From Eggerthellaceae bacterium UBA3686 (GTDB lineage Bacteria > Actinomycetota > Coriobacteriia > Coriobacteriales > Eggerthellaceae), in the NCBI GenBank assembly GCA_002371495.1, contig DFIX01000019.1:28886-92885 (forward strand): a stretch of 64,000 nucleotides of DNA, given 5' to 3'. A program made the position numbers and the translations under genes. The notes beneath the pieces were generated by a model. It did no database searches and was not told where the DNA came from. It saw nothing but the letters and a program-made list of their open reading frames with translations. How positions within the stretch are numbered: the first letter of the stretch is position 1; every line of letters starts with the position of its first letter. Below are positions 49,877 through 60,308 of this stretch, one piece after another.

Positions 49877-50977
49877 TTAGGCTTTCCTCACATACACGCT
49901 GTAATACCCAGCAGCATCCTTCACGGTCGTGGTCATGCGCTGTTCTTCGCGATACCCCAAGCTCGCAAGCAGGTCGGTCCAGCTCGGCGCCGTAATGCCG
50001 TTGTAGTAGTCGCTAAGGTTCGACCCTCTTCTCGTGACGACGTTGCCTTGGGCGTCGACGTACTTGTAGCCGTTCGCGGTCAACGTGGCGTAACCGAACT
50101 GATCGAGTATGGGATAGTTGGCGGATTGAGCGTACGTCATCGTCACGGCGGGACTGTACAGCGCTATATCAGGCGACGCCTTCGTGCCGTAGCTTCCGCC
50201 CTTGAGCAGGATGCGCGCATTCTTCGAGGCAATGTTTACGCCGCACCCGTAATGCATGAACTGGCCCCTGTAGTTGTTGGCGCCCGCACGCACCCACGGA
50301 TTGCCCGTCGCGTAAAGCCTCGAGCTACCGAAGAGCGCCACGCCGTTGCCGATGCTTTGCACCTTGCTCTTGCCTTGCAAGTAGCATTTCGCATTGCCGT
50401 ACAGCATGATGGCAGAGGTGATATCCGAGCGGAACTCGGTAGCATTGTCCACGACGCTGCCGCTTTTCAGGTAGAACTTGCCCTTGCCTTGCACGACGAC
50501 GGCCGCAGTCTCGGTGGAGTACAGAATGCCCTTGCCCTTTTTGTTGGACGTCTTCAGCACGACGGTGCCCTTCTTGATGTAAAGCGGGCTTACCGTACGC
50601 AGGGGCACGCCCTTGTATGCGGTCTTCACCTTCTTGCCGTTCAGGTCGATGGTGTACTTCTTGTTCTTGGATATGGTCAGGTAGTATTTCTCGCTCGGCA
50701 ACGTGATGTTTCTCATGACCTTGAAGTTGCCGCCCTTGTATTTCGATATGTTTCTCCACTGAGTTGCGGTCCTGATCTTTATGACCTTCGTCTTCTTCGC
50801 CTGGGTCTTGACGGAAACCGCCTTCTCGGCCGGGGCCGCGGCAGCAGAGCCGGCTTTCAGGCTTGCAGCCAATGCAGGCGCCGGGAAGGCGAATGAAAGG
50901 CAAAGCGCAAGACAGGCCAGCGCGGCAACCCCAATACCTATGACTCTTGCAGATAACACCCTTGTCCGTGAAGCCAT
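49877..50977 (-). CDS. Secreted protein with beta-helix-like repeats
   Basis: 366 residues. Signal peptide (about 1-38, hydrophobic core GIGVAALACLALCLSFAF, cleavage near APALA-A). The mature part is Lys- and Val-rich with short beta-strand repeats (YIKKGTVVLKTSNKKGKGILYST, VVVQGKGKFYLKSGSVV, AIMLYGNAKCYLQGKSKV), reminiscent of right-handed parallel beta-helix proteins such as pectate-lyase-like surface proteins. No anchor motif, so it is probably released or held by charge. AAGGAAGG before the ATG. Function unknown. Confidence 0.8.
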   Translation of the reverse strand: MASRTRVLSARVIGIGVAALACLALCLSFAFPAPALAASLKAGSAAAAPAEKAVSVKTQAKKTKVIKIRTATQWRNISKYKGGNFKVMRNITLPSEKYYLTISKNKKYTIDLNGKKVKTAYKGVPLRTVSPLYIKKGTVVLKTSNKKGKGILYSTETAAVVVQGKGKFYLKSGSVVDNATEFRSDITSAIMLYGNAKCYLQGKSKVQSIGNGVALFGSSRLYATGNPWVRAGANNYRGQFMHYGCGVNIASKNARILLKGGSYGTKASPDIALYSPAVTMTYAQSANYPILDQFGYATLTANGYKYVDAQGNVVTRRGSNLSDYYNGITAPSWTDLLASLGYREEQRMTTTVKDAAGYYSVYVRKA

Positions 50978-51072
50978 ATGAGCACCTTCCTTCCTTATGG
51001 AAACCGAAAAACGCGGACCTGCGCTGTTTGCGTAAGCCCGCGCATTTCATATGCAGAGCTGGAACAGCGCGC

Positions 51073-51900
51073 CTACCGGATCTTGAAATTTTTCTGGTAC
51101 ATGCCCGTGTAGCCGCCCCAGGTGGCATTACGGTATCCGTAGACCGCGACGTTCCACTTGTTCTTCGTTGGGTAGCTATAGGTCGAGCGCTTGGCCGACG
51201 TTACCGAGTAGGTCTTCTTGCCCTTCTTGACCTTGAACTTCTTGCCGTTGATCCAGATGAACTTGGTCTTGGGCAGCTTCTTGAACGTAACGGTCGTCTT
51301 TACCTTGTAGGTGTAGAAGTTCACCGAGCCCCAGTAGATGACGTAGCCAAACACGTGCTGTTTGTGCTTCTTGACGTTTATGGCCTTGACCTTGACTGAC
51401 TTGATGGCGGGTTTGCCCTTGGGACCGGTCTTGAAGGTGAAGGTCTTGGAATAGCCGCTGCGCGTCGTGAAGTTGTACAGATACAGCCCGTTTGCGTTGG
51501 GCTCGTAGTAAAGACGCGCTACATACGTCTTGTTCGGCTTCAGGCCCTTGATCCTGTAACCATTGCTTTCTTGCAGGTTCATCCAGCCCGAAGTCTTCCA
51601 TTTGGTGCTGCCCTTGGCCCGATACTCCATGTACAAGACGCAACCGCCTTTATAGGCAGGAGTCGGATCGAAGTCGAGGTACGTCGAGTAGACCTGGTAC
51701 ATCGACGCCTTGTTAACCGGCACGGCGTCGATCTGGCCTGGCGTAAGGCTCTGAGCCATCAGCATGCCACTCGAGGCGGAACCGCTTTCGGCAGCGTAGG
51801 CAGCGGTACCCGAAAGCGATACCAGGGCAGCGCTTGCAGCCAGCGTCAGAATCAAGACGAGAACCTTCTGCGTAAGGCCCAGTTTTACGGTCTTGCCCAT
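51073..51900 (-). CDS. Secreted protein with fibronectin-III-like domain
   Basis: 275 residues from ATG 51900 (GGGGAGC upstream); longer readings are not protein-like. Signal peptide (about 1-34, ending GTAAYAA). A middle part with YRIKGLKPNKTYVARLYYEP is typical of FnIII strands F-G, and a Lys-rich C-terminal part (TVTFKKLPKTKFIWINGKKFKVKKGKKTY) ends in aromatic residues. Similar style to the neighbouring secreted protein, so both may form a small surface or adhesion module. No catalytic motif. Confidence 0.8.
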   Translation of the reverse strand: MGKTVKLGLTQKVLVLILTLAASAALVSLSGTAAYAAESGSASSGMLMAQSLTPGQIDAVPVNKASMYQVYSTYLDFDPTPAYKGGCVLYMEYRAKGSTKWKTSGWMNLQESNGYRIKGLKPNKTYVARLYYEPNANGLYLYNFTTRSGYSKTFTFKTGPKGKPAIKSVKVKAINVKKHKQHVFGYVIYWGSVNFYTYKVKTTVTFKKLPKTKFIWINGKKFKVKKGKKTYSVTSAKRSTYSYPTKNKWNVAVYGYRNATWGGYTGMYQKNFKIR

Positions 51901-52330
51901 GGTTGCTCCCCTTTCCCGCCTTTTCGGCGCGAAACGGATGATCCGCCCGCATCCGAAGCGGCGCCTCGCCACGCGCCATACGTCTGCAATTCGTGGAATG
52001 CCAACGTCAACTATACCCGAATTCGTCCGCGTCAATGGCGTAACTCAGTTGTCAGTTCGTCAACTTTTGGCTCTTCAGCATGACATGTTGGCAAGTGCAT
52101 GTTGGACAAGCATTCGTCAGCCGGTGCTCCCACGATGCGCGCACATTATGCGGAAACGGTCAACGTCCGCGAAACCGCAGCACACGATGGTAGAATCGCC
52201 GTATGAAATCGATGCGTACAACGTTCTATTAGCGCACAGCGCCCAGGGCGCTTCTTTTCGTGCGCCCGATTCCCAACGCCGCAATACGCATCTAATCCCT
52301 TTCCCACAACCATATATGGAGGAACCAACC
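51901..52330 (+). promoter_or_regulatory. Divergent region upstream of prfA
   Basis: No gene supported. TAGAAT at about 52191-52196 is a good -10 box for prfA, giving a leader of about 130 nt; AGGAGG lies just before the prfA ATG. The part close to 51901 should hold the promoter of the secreted protein gene, but no clear boxes were seen. Confidence 0.4.
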
Positions 52331-53413
52331 ATGGCAGATACCAGCATGCGCGACAAGCTCGAGAAGATCATCGAAGCCTATGAGGAACTGCAGGCCAAGA
52401 TGGGCGACCCGGCCGTGCTCGCCGACCAGAAGGAATACAACCGCCTTGCCAAGGAGTACGCCAACCAGGGCCCGCTCGTCAAGCAGGCGCGCATCTACGT
52501 GCAGGACGAGGACGACCTTGCCGAGGCGAAGGAAATGCTCGACGACCCCGACATGAAGGAGTTCGCGCAGGAAGAGATCGCCCGCATCGAGGCCGAGCTT
52601 CCCGGCATCGAGGAAGAGATCAAGTTCATGCTGATCCCGGCCGACCCCGCCGACGAAAAGGACATCATCGTCGAAATCCGCGGCGGTGCGGGCGGCGACG
52701 AGGCCAAGATCTTCGCAGGCGACCTGTTCAAGATGTACGAGCGTTTCGCCGCCGAGCACAAGTGGAAGATCGAGCTGCTCGACGTCATGCCCTCCGAAGC
52801 TGGCGGCTACTCCGAAATATCGTTCAAGGTCAAGGGCGACAAGGTCTATTCGCTCATGAAGTTCGAATCGGGCGTGCACCGCGTGCAGCGCGTCCCCAAG
52901 ACCGAGAGCCAGGGACGTATCCACACTTCCACCGCCACGGTGGCAGTCCTGCCCGAGGCCGACGAGGTCGAAGTCGAAATCAAGAACGAGGACCTGCGCA
53001 TCGACGTGTACCGCGCCGGCGGCCCGGGCGGCCAGTGCGTCAACACCACCGACTCGGCCGTGCGCATCACGCACCTGCCCACCGGGCTCGTCGTGCAGTC
53101 GCAGGACCAAAAGTCGCAGCTGCAGAACAAGATCGCGGCCATGGCCGTCCTGCGTGCCCGCCTGTACGAGAAGATGCTTGCCGAGCAGCGCGAGGCAGAA
53201 GGCGCCGAACGTCGCGCGCAGGTCGGCACCGGCGACCGCTCCGAGAAGATCCGTACCTACAACGGCCCGCAGGACCGCGTGACCGACCACCGCATCGGCT
53301 ACAACGGCACCTACAACGGTGTACTGCTCGGCTCGGGCGGCGCCGGCCTCGGCGAGCTGATCACGGCGCTGCAGGCCGCCGACCGTGCCAAGAAGCTCGA
53401 GCAGGCGGTGTAG
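52331..53413 (+). CDS. prfA: Peptide chain release factor 1
   Basis: 360 residues, normal RF1 length, from the ATG behind GGAGG. GGQ motif in RAGGPGGQCVNTTDSAVRITHLPTG, preceded by the RF1 region GVHRVQRVPKTESQGRIHTSTATVAVLPE. Releases peptides at UAA and UAG. Followed by prmC, which methylates the GGQ glutamine. Confidence 0.97.
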   Translation: MADTSMRDKLEKIIEAYEELQAKMGDPAVLADQKEYNRLAKEYANQGPLVKQARIYVQDEDDLAEAKEMLDDPDMKEFAQEEIARIEAELPGIEEEIKFMLIPADPADEKDIIVEIRGGAGGDEAKIFAGDLFKMYERFAAEHKWKIELLDVMPSEAGGYSEISFKVKGDKVYSLMKFESGVHRVQRVPKTESQGRIHTSTATVAVLPEADEVEVEIKNEDLRIDVYRAGGPGGQCVNTTDSAVRITHLPTGLVVQSQDQKSQLQNKIAAMAVLRARLYEKMLAEQREAEGAERRAQVGTGDRSEKIRTYNGPQDRVTDHRIGYNGTYNGVLLGSGGAGLGELITALQAADRAKKLEQAV

Positions 53414-53506
53414 AAACCAAAGAGGACCCGTTACCGTCCTCGACGCTTCGTTGCTCGATTAAGTACGTTCGCGCTTTAACACCTTCAAACCAGCTTAGGA
53501 GCTCCC

Positions 53507-54637
53507 ATGGCCGACGAAACTTGGACTGTCAAGCGGATTCTCGAGTGGGTCGAGGGTTACCTTGCGCAGCACGGCGACGAGAGCCCGCGCGTATCGGCGC
53601 AATGGCTCGTCGGCGAGGCGCTCGGAGTGTCGCGTATGCAGCTGTTCCTGGATGCAGAGCGCCCGCTGACCCAAGACGAGCGCGCGGTTCTGCGCGATTG
53701 GACGCGCCGGCGCGGCGCGGGCGAGCCGCTGCAGTACATCACCGGCGAGACGGCTTTCCGCCACATCACGGTCAAGGTGCGCAAGGGGGTCCTCATTCCC
53801 CGGCCCGAAACCGAGGTCCTGGTAAGCGAAGCGCTGTCGCTTCTGCCAGCAGCGCCCAAGCCCCAAGATGCTCACGACGATGCGCTTCTGGCCCTTGCTG
53901 AGCGGCTCACGGCGGAGCGCAGTTCCGAAGAGAACGACGAAACCACAGGGATCGGAGCCGTCAGCAACGACGCTCATAGCGAAGCGGTCTCCGACGGCGC
54001 CGGCGGTACGAGCCCTGATTCGCCTGGCAACGGCGCGCATGGCACTGAATATGGCGAAGGCTTCATTGCTTCCAGCGCAGATTCCGATGCTGCTAATTCC
54101 GCCCAAAAAGCTGAAAGGTCGCAGCTGACCGTGGTCGACCTTTGCACGGGAACCGGCTGCATTGCGTGCTCGATTGCCTACGAGCATCCGCTGACGCACG
54201 TGTACGCGACCGACATCGCATCCGAAGCTGTAGCGCTGGCGCACGAGAACGTGTGCGCCCTCGACTTGCAGGATCGCGTCGAAGTGCTGGAGTGTGACCT
54301 CGGCTCGGGCGTTCCCCAGGATGCGCTTGGCAGCATCGACCTGGTCATCTCGAACCCGCCCTACGTGCCGACCGAGGTCATGGGCCGCATCCCCTCGGAA
54401 GTCGCCCACTTCGAGCCCGCGCTCGCGCTCGACGGCGGTCCCGACGGACTCGACGTGTTCCGCAGGATCCTTGCCTGGAGCGCCGAGGCACTCGCCCCTG
54501 GCGGCGCCTTGGCCGTCGAGCTCCACGAGACCTGCCTCGACCAGGCTGCCGAGCTCGCGCGCGAGGCCGGCTTTGCCGACGTGCGCATTGCCCGCGACCT
54601 CGCCGACCGACCCCGCATCCTTACCGCCCGCAAATAG
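53507..54637 (+). CDS. prmC: Release factor glutamine methyltransferase with a long insertion
   Basis: 376 residues against the usual 280-290. N-terminal helical domain (1-85), IPRPETEVLV (97-106), SAM motif VVDLCTGTGC (209-218) and catalytic NPPY (283-286). Between the N-terminal and catalytic domains there is an extra about 85-residue Ser/Gly/Asp/Glu-rich segment (about 115-205) that looks disordered. It methylates the GGQ glutamine of RF1/RF2. 93 bp after prfA, the usual pairing. Confidence 0.94.
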   Translation: MADETWTVKRILEWVEGYLAQHGDESPRVSAQWLVGEALGVSRMQLFLDAERPLTQDERAVLRDWTRRRGAGEPLQYITGETAFRHITVKVRKGVLIPRPETEVLVSEALSLLPAAPKPQDAHDDALLALAERLTAERSSEENDETTGIGAVSNDAHSEAVSDGAGGTSPDSPGNGAHGTEYGEGFIASSADSDAANSAQKAERSQLTVVDLCTGTGCIACSIAYEHPLTHVYATDIASEAVALAHENVCALDLQDRVEVLECDLGSGVPQDALGSIDLVISNPPYVPTEVMGRIPSEVAHFEPALALDGGPDGLDVFRRILAWSAEALAPGGALAVELHETCLDQAAELAREAGFADVRIARDLADRPRILTARK

Positions 54638-54662
54638 CTGGCCAATCGCCCCCGAGGCTTCG

Positions 54663-57600
54663 TCAGCGTACGCTTACCTTCACTTTCTTGTACACGCCGT
54701 TATGGGCGTAGGCGTACACGTAGCAGGCGCCTCGTCCGACGCCCCTGATCTTGCCCTCGCCGTTGACGCTCGCCACCGAGGCGTTGGTGCTCAGGTAGCG
54801 CAGCGTGGCGGCATGCGCCTCGGACATGAGCTCCTTGCGCTTGTCGAGCTTGACGACACGCGCCTTCAGCTGGAACGTGCGGCCTTTCGCAAGCGATATG
54901 CTGGTCCTGTTCACCGAAACGCCCTTTGCGTTGGTGCAGTACCTGGTGCTGCCAGAGGTGTAGGCATGCACGAGGGAGCTTGTTTTCACGTAGACCTTCT
55001 TAGTTCCCACGATGACGTAGGCCCTCACACGTGCCTTGTAAGCCGTGCCGGCCCTGAAGCCCGCCTTCTTCCACGAAAGCGTAGAGCCGGCCTTCACGGT
55101 TGCGACCTTCTTGGGATACAGCACCTTGCCGTCGTGGTTGCACCGCGAGAGCATGACGTCATAGCCGTCGGCTCCGGCGACCTCGTTCCAGCTTATGGCC
55201 AGGCCGCGATTGCCCCGGGCTTTGATCTTCGCGAGCAGCGCGGCGTACTTCCTTGCCTTCGACGCGTACGTCGCCTTGTAGGTGGTCGGTTTGGTTACCT
55301 TCTTGACAGCGGGCGCCCATCCCTTGAAGGTGTAGGCGCGAAGCGCGCTGGCGGCACGCTTCGGGGTCTTGCCCGTGTACGTGGGCATTTGCCCGTAGGC
55401 GACTTCCGCGCTTTGCAGCACGGTGCCGTCGTAGTTGACGAACTTCACCGTGTACTTGTTCACGGTCTCGGCGAACAGCGGCCGGTAGGTCGTGACCGAG
55501 CCCTCCACGATGCCGCCGTCCCAGCCGGCGAACTTGTAGGAGTACTTCACCGTGGCATGTTTAACAGGAGTTTTCCCATCGTAGGCGGGAGGCTTCTGTC
55601 CTTCGACGTAGGTTTTCTCCTGCAGCAAGGTCCCGTCGCCGTCGAGCCACCTTACGGTGGGAATCCCCTTGATGGCAAAGTCGCCCTTGGCCACGGCCAC
55701 ATCGTAGTTTTTATTGGCAACGTACACGGCATCGAGCACGCCTCTGTAGGTGCCGGGCGCTTCGTCGCTGTTCGTGCGGACGTAGCGGACCTCGCCCAGG
55801 TCGCCTTCGGCCACGAGCCCCTCCACCGAGCCAGTGAAGGCCGGGTCGGCCGTGCCTTGGACTTTTGAAGCGCTATTAACCGTGATCGTGGCTTTGGCTG
55901 CCCCGATCGTGAGCGCGCCCGGCACGTAGACGATGGCGTAGTCGTCCTCCACTCTGCTCGAGCCTCTCGTAACGGCGGCATTGCCCGCAGTCAGATCGTA
56001 GCTGCCGACATCCTTCCCCTGGCCGTTGAGCACGACGCTCACGAGCACGTCTCCTTCCCGCAAGCCCTCGACCTTGACCTTTTCGGCAATCTCGGCTGGA
56101 TCTTCGTAGACCGTGTCACCCTCTCCCTGGGTTTGTCCGTTGTAGGTGAAAGGCTGCGGCAAGGCCGTTATCGTGAGCCGGGGCTTGGGCGAGACGTGCG
56201 CAAAGATGTCGGCCTTGTCCTGTACGCAAATCATTTGCTTTGCTGCGGACGGGTCGGGGTCCCAGACCGGCTTCACCCCGACGGCGGTGTAGCCATCGAA
56301 GCGGTAGCCCTCGGCAACGGTTGTCTTTATATTCAGGTAGCCGCCGTCGCGTGCGATCACCGTGTTGGGCGCGCCCGCAACCGGTTCTCCACCGCTGAGC
56401 TCGACGTCGTTGAAATCGGCATAGGCGGGATCCTTCGTCAGGCTGACGGTGCAGAAGTCGAACACGGCAGTGGCCGCGTTCTCCTTCCCGTAATTGATGT
56501 ACGCGGCGGCTTTCGGATACCCGGGCGAGGCAAACTGAAGCATGTAGTCACCCTGAGGAAGCTGTCCCGGTCCCGTTCCCGGTGCGGATGCGTACGATGG
56601 GTCGAAGACGTATATGCCATGCTTGTATTCGATAGGAACCGAAAACGTCGCGCCGTCCTGAACCAGCGTGAAACAATCCTTCAAGTCCTCCTGCGGCGCG
56701 CCGTCCTTCGTCACCGTGACGACGATCTGGCCGTTGTACACCCACTCAGCGGTTATGACCGAGTTGGCTACGTTCCCGTCAGCGTCGGGCGCGCCGCACA
56801 GGTTGCAGTACTCCTCGCCGTCCTCGTAGAACGATCCGAACCCGGTGCCGAACCACCCGTGCAACGTCATCCCGCCGGAATCCCAGCCGAAATCGCTGTC
56901 GGAATAAGGATAGAGCCTGACGGGTCGGTCGAAGTACGCCGTCTGGATGTGCTTCTGACTCCCCGCATCGTCCGACCAGTACTCGATCGTGTAGGGCTTC
57001 CCCCACCACTGCGCGTAGAGCGTCACCGCACCGCCGTCCTTTGTCAGGCCCTGCACCTCTTCCTTGTCGGCGTAAGGCGTCCCCGTGCCGTCCGCCTTGG
57101 AGTTCCAGCCCGTGAACTCATACCCGGGCAGGAAGTATCCGTTCGTGCTGAGCGCCTTCGTCTCGTCGTAGGCAAAGCTCTGATCCTCCATGGTCCCCGA
57201 ACACGCCGTGGACGCGCTCGCCGGCACGTTGGCGTCGAAGCACACGGAGTAGTTGGGGTTCTTGATGGTGAAATCGCCCTTGACCACGCTCACGTCGTAA
57301 TTCGGATTGGCGGCGTACACGGCGTCGAGCACGCCTCTGTAGGTGCCTTGCGCCTCGTCATCGTTCGTGCGGACGTAGCGGACCTCGCCCAGATCGCCCA
57401 CGTCCACGAGCCCCTCCGCCGTGCCGGTAAAGATTGGGTCTGGCTCGCCCTGGGCTTTGGAAGCGCTCTCGACCGTGATGGTCGCCAGCTTCGGCGTTAT
57501 CCGAAACTCCACTGGGCACGTGCCCATACAACCGGGCCCGATGCCCGTCACCGTACCGTGCGCCGTGCCCACATTCCTGTTGTCCTGCCATGTAACCGTG

Positions 57601-60305
57601 TAGTCCCTGCCCTGCACAAGCTGGGCTTCGCCCACCGACACCTTCAGCGCAGGCGCGATATCCGCACCCGTGAACGTTTGATCGGATACCGCCTCTACCG
57701 TAGCCTGGGAGATGTCAGCCTGAACGATCTTGAAGCTGGCCTCCTTCGAGCCCGTAAGCCACGCGCAGTCTTTCACGGGCGTGAGCGTCATCGTGGCCGC
57801 GCCCACGTCCGTGTTGTTCTCATACCCATCTGAATCGACCTTGTAGTCCACGCCCAAGTCGAGCGGCACGGTATATTCCTTGCCGCCGCGGTCGAGCAGC
57901 ATCACCTCGCTGGGAACCGGCGTCACCGCTTGGCCCGTATACACCTGGTCGGGTACTTTCACCTGCGTTTTATCCAGATCGGCTGGTTTGATGGTAAACG
58001 TGAAGGTCTTCTTGCCCTGGAAGTTGCCCTTGCCCTCTATCGTGATCGTCGCCTTATCGCTCGCCATCTTGTTGTGCTCGTATCCGGCGATCGTGTAATC
58101 CCGGTCCTTTATGAGATTGTATATATGACCGCTGTTGTCCGGCACGTCTTGCAGGAAGTCATATGCTCCGAGCCGTGCATAGAAACCGGGATCGGGTTCC
58201 CAATTCCTGTTGTCCCAGACGCAGGCAGGCGAGATATCCATCATCTGCACGCCGTCCATGTTCGACTTGACGATTTCGTATTCGATGATCCGGTACCCCG
58301 TGAAATAGGGGGCGTTGCCTGTCACCACGACCTTCTGCGTACCCACCGACGTGCAGTCATAACCCAGCAACGGCTCTACCGTGAGATTGCCGTCCTCGCC
58401 CCCGACAGGATCGGTCCTCAACCAACGCGTAGCGGTCACTTCGGGGATGGCCTGCTCGCCGGTCCAGTTCTCGACGGCACTCCAGTTCAGCTTGACGTCG
58501 TTTGCCTCCTTGGTATGCGTTGCCTCGTCGCCGATGGCGACCGGCACGTATTCCCGGTCGCTTGCGGGAAGCGCTATGGGATAGAACTGCGGATCGCCGA
58601 GGATATGGGGCTCGAACCAGGAGTAATCCGCGGTCGACCCGTACGTGACCTTGAACTTGAACGTGTCTCTGGCCTGGTTGACTATCCATCGTTCAAAGAA
58701 ATCGCTATCCGAGGGAGGCTTGAAGGCACCGCTCGAATTCGGCATCCGCATGGCCTTGATGGCCATGTGCTTGCCGTGATCGCAGCTGAATGCCTGCGCA
58801 TCGATGTTTTGCAGCGAGTCGGACAGATTCACGGTTTCGAGCTTGAGGCAGTTGTAGAAAGCGTGGTGCCCAATGGTCGTAACGCCTTCGGGCAACGTTA
58901 CCTCCGTCAAGCTCGTGCACCCGCTGAACGCTTCGCTTTCGATGGTGCTGAGCGATGTCGTGTTGAAGCTGACGCTCGAAAGCGAAGTGCACCCCTTGAA
59001 CGCGCTCGAGCAAAGCTCTTTCACGCTGGCTGGAAACTCTATTTTCTTCAGGGCAGTACATCCCTTGAAGGCCTCGCTGCCGATGTGGTTGATTTTCGTA
59101 TCGCTCGGAAACCTCACCTCGGTGAGCAACGTTTTGTCCAGAGCGGCAAAGTCGGCTATTCTCGTGACCGAGCGATACCCTATTTTCGCGGGCACCGTCA
59201 CGGCCCTGTGCTTGGACGAGGGGACGATGCGGTTGATCGCGATGGCATCGCCGCCCTGGGTGACGAAATAGGTCATATACGCCATGCCCTTCGTCCAGCC
59301 GGCGTATTTCATGTCGGACTCGGACGGGTCGACGCCTGCATCATGTGTGGGAAAGATCATCAACTCGAGGGCGCTGCAGCCTTCGAACACATCGGATTTC
59401 TGCACTTGCGGGAGCGCCTTGCCATAGACCACGACCTTGAGCGACGTGCAGTTCGCAAACGCCTTATCGCCGATCGCGCCAACATGGTCGGGCAAACACA
59501 CTTCTTCGAGAGCGGCGCACCCGTCAAAGGCGTGCAAGCTTATGATCGAGATGTCCGAACCCCTGAACCGAAGGGAGGCGACGCTCTTGCAGTTAGAGAA
59601 CGCGTACAACCCTATCCACTGCAAGGAAGCCGGCAGCTCGAGGCTCTCGAGCGATTCGCAGTTCAGAAACGCGTTGATCCCGATGTGGTCCAGCTTGCTG
59701 GCCGGCGGGATGTTGGCTTGTTTGAGGCTTGTGCAATCGGCGAACGCGTCGTTCCCGATCGTTCCGACGCTCGCGGGGATATCCACCGCTTCGAGCGCCG
59801 TGCAACCCTGGAAGCAAGACGTCGGGATCACGCCGAGCTCCTCCACTGCCGTGAGGTCCACGTACGTCAGGCTCGTGCAGTTCTCGAACGCATTTTCGCC
59901 CAGGCTAACCACCGACGAGGGGAAGGTCACTTTGGTAATCTGCGTATTGCCCTTGAAGACCTCGTTGGCGACTCCTCCCACGCGATGGCCGTCTATGGTC
60001 TCGGGAATGTTTATTTGGGTGACGCCGTCTTTTAGGGCGTAGCCGGTAATGGTGGCATCTCCGGACAGGTCCTCTACGTAGGTCCACGTCACGTCCGGAT
60101 CGGCCGCGGCCGCTATCCGCCCCGTCGTCAAGGGAGGTTCCGCTGCCGCAGCAGTCAGCCTAAGCGCCGGTGCGCCAAGCGCGAGCAGCACTAAGAGCAC
60201 CATGCCAACGATGGCCAGCAGAAACCGGCTACCGCCTCGCGGGAGGCGAGCTGGCGCTTCGGCTCCGTTTCTCTTTGCTGGGCACAGGACAAACAACGTG
60301 CTCAT
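54663..60305 (-). CDS. Giant secreted BspA-type LRR and Ig-like repeat surface protein
   Basis: 1880 residues. Basic N-terminus with a signal peptide (hydrophobic core about 28-48). Order of domains: LRR_5/BspA repeats (about 70-560), spacer with strand-rich MBG/YDG-type modules, a Listeria-Bacteroides/InlB-B-type repeat (FTGWNSKADGTGTPYADKEE), further Ig-like parts, a second MBG-type module almost identical to the first (GDLGEVRYVRTN and TYRGVLDAVY in both), two more InlB-B-type repeats, an FnIII-like domain and a final Big_2-like domain (LRYLSTNASVASVNGEGKI). No LPXTG or membrane anchor. GAGGAGG before the ATG, 3 bp after the upstream surface gene, so both are co-expressed. Likely adhesin or matrix protein. 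Confidence 0.88.
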   Translation of the reverse strand: MSTLFVLCPAKRNGAEAPARLPRGGSRFLLAIVGMVLLVLLALGAPALRLTAAAAEPPLTTGRIAAAADPDVTWTYVEDLSGDATITGYALKDGVTQINIPETIDGHRVGGVANEVFKGNTQITKVTFPSSVVSLGENAFENCTSLTYVDLTAVEELGVIPTSCFQGCTALEAVDIPASVGTIGNDAFADCTSLKQANIPPASKLDHIGINAFLNCESLESLELPASLQWIGLYAFSNCKSVASLRFRGSDISIISLHAFDGCAALEEVCLPDHVGAIGDKAFANCTSLKVVVYGKALPQVQKSDVFEGCSALELMIFPTHDAGVDPSESDMKYAGWTKGMAYMTYFVTQGGDAIAINRIVPSSKHRAVTVPAKIGYRSVTRIADFAALDKTLLTEVRFPSDTKINHIGSEAFKGCTALKKIEFPASVKELCSSAFKGCTSLSSVSFNTTSLSTIESEAFSGCTSLTEVTLPEGVTTIGHHAFYNCLKLETVNLSDSLQNIDAQAFSCDHGKHMAIKAMRMPNSSGAFKPPSDSDFFERWIVNQARDTFKFKVTYGSTADYSWFEPHILGDPQFYPIALPASDREYVPVAIGDEATHTKEANDVKLNWSAVENWTGEQAIPEVTATRWLRTDPVGGEDGNLTVEPLLGYDCTSVGTQKVVVTGNAPYFTGYRIIEYEIVKSNMDGVQMMDISPACVWDNRNWEPDPGFYARLGAYDFLQDVPDNSGHIYNLIKDRDYTIAGYEHNKMASDKATITIEGKGNFQGKKTFTFTIKPADLDKTQVKVPDQVYTGQAVTPVPSEVMLLDRGGKEYTVPLDLGVDYKVDSDGYENNTDVGAATMTLTPVKDCAWLTGSKEASFKIVQADISQATVEAVSDQTFTGADIAPALKVSVGEAQLVQGRDYTVTWQDNRNVGTAHGTVTGIGPGCMGTCPVEFRITPKLATITVESASKAQGEPDPIFTGTAEGLVDVGDLGEVRYVRTNDDEAQGTYRGVLDAVYAANPNYDVSVVKGDFTIKNPNYSVCFDANVPASASTACSGTMEDQSFAYDETKALSTNGYFLPGYEFTGWNSKADGTGTPYADKEEVQGLTKDGGAVTLYAQWWGKPYTIEYWSDDAGSQKHIQTAYFDRPVRLYPYSDSDFGWDSGGMTLHGWFGTGFGSFYEDGEEYCNLCGAPDADGNVANSVITAEWVYNGQIVVTVTKDGAPQEDLKDCFTLVQDGATFSVPIEYKHGIYVFDPSYASAPGTGPGQLPQGDYMLQFASPGYPKAAAYINYGKENAATAVFDFCTVSLTKDPAYADFNDVELSGGEPVAGAPNTVIARDGGYLNIKTTVAEGYRFDGYTAVGVKPVWDPDPSAAKQMICVQDKADIFAHVSPKPRLTITALPQPFTYNGQTQGEGDTVYEDPAEIAEKVKVEGLREGDVLVSVVLNGQGKDVGSYDLTAGNAAVTRGSSRVEDDYAIVYVPGALTIGAAKATITVNSASKVQGTADPAFTGSVEGLVAEGDLGEVRYVRTNSDEAPGTYRGVLDAVYVANKNYDVAVAKGDFAIKGIPTVRWLDGDGTLLQEKTYVEGQKPPAYDGKTPVKHATVKYSYKFAGWDGGIVEGSVTTYRPLFAETVNKYTVKFVNYDGTVLQSAEVAYGQMPTYTGKTPKRAASALRAYTFKGWAPAVKKVTKPTTYKATYASKARKYAALLAKIKARGNRGLAISWNEVAGADGYDVMLSRCNHDGKVLYPKKVATVKAGSTLSWKKAGFRAGTAYKARVRAYVIVGTKKVYVKTSSLVHAYTSGSTRYCTNAKGVSVNRTSISLAKGRTFQLKARVVKLDKRKELMSEAHAATLRYLSTNASVASVNGEGKIRGVGRGACYVYAYAHNGVYKKVKVSVR

Positions 60306-60308
60306 CGC

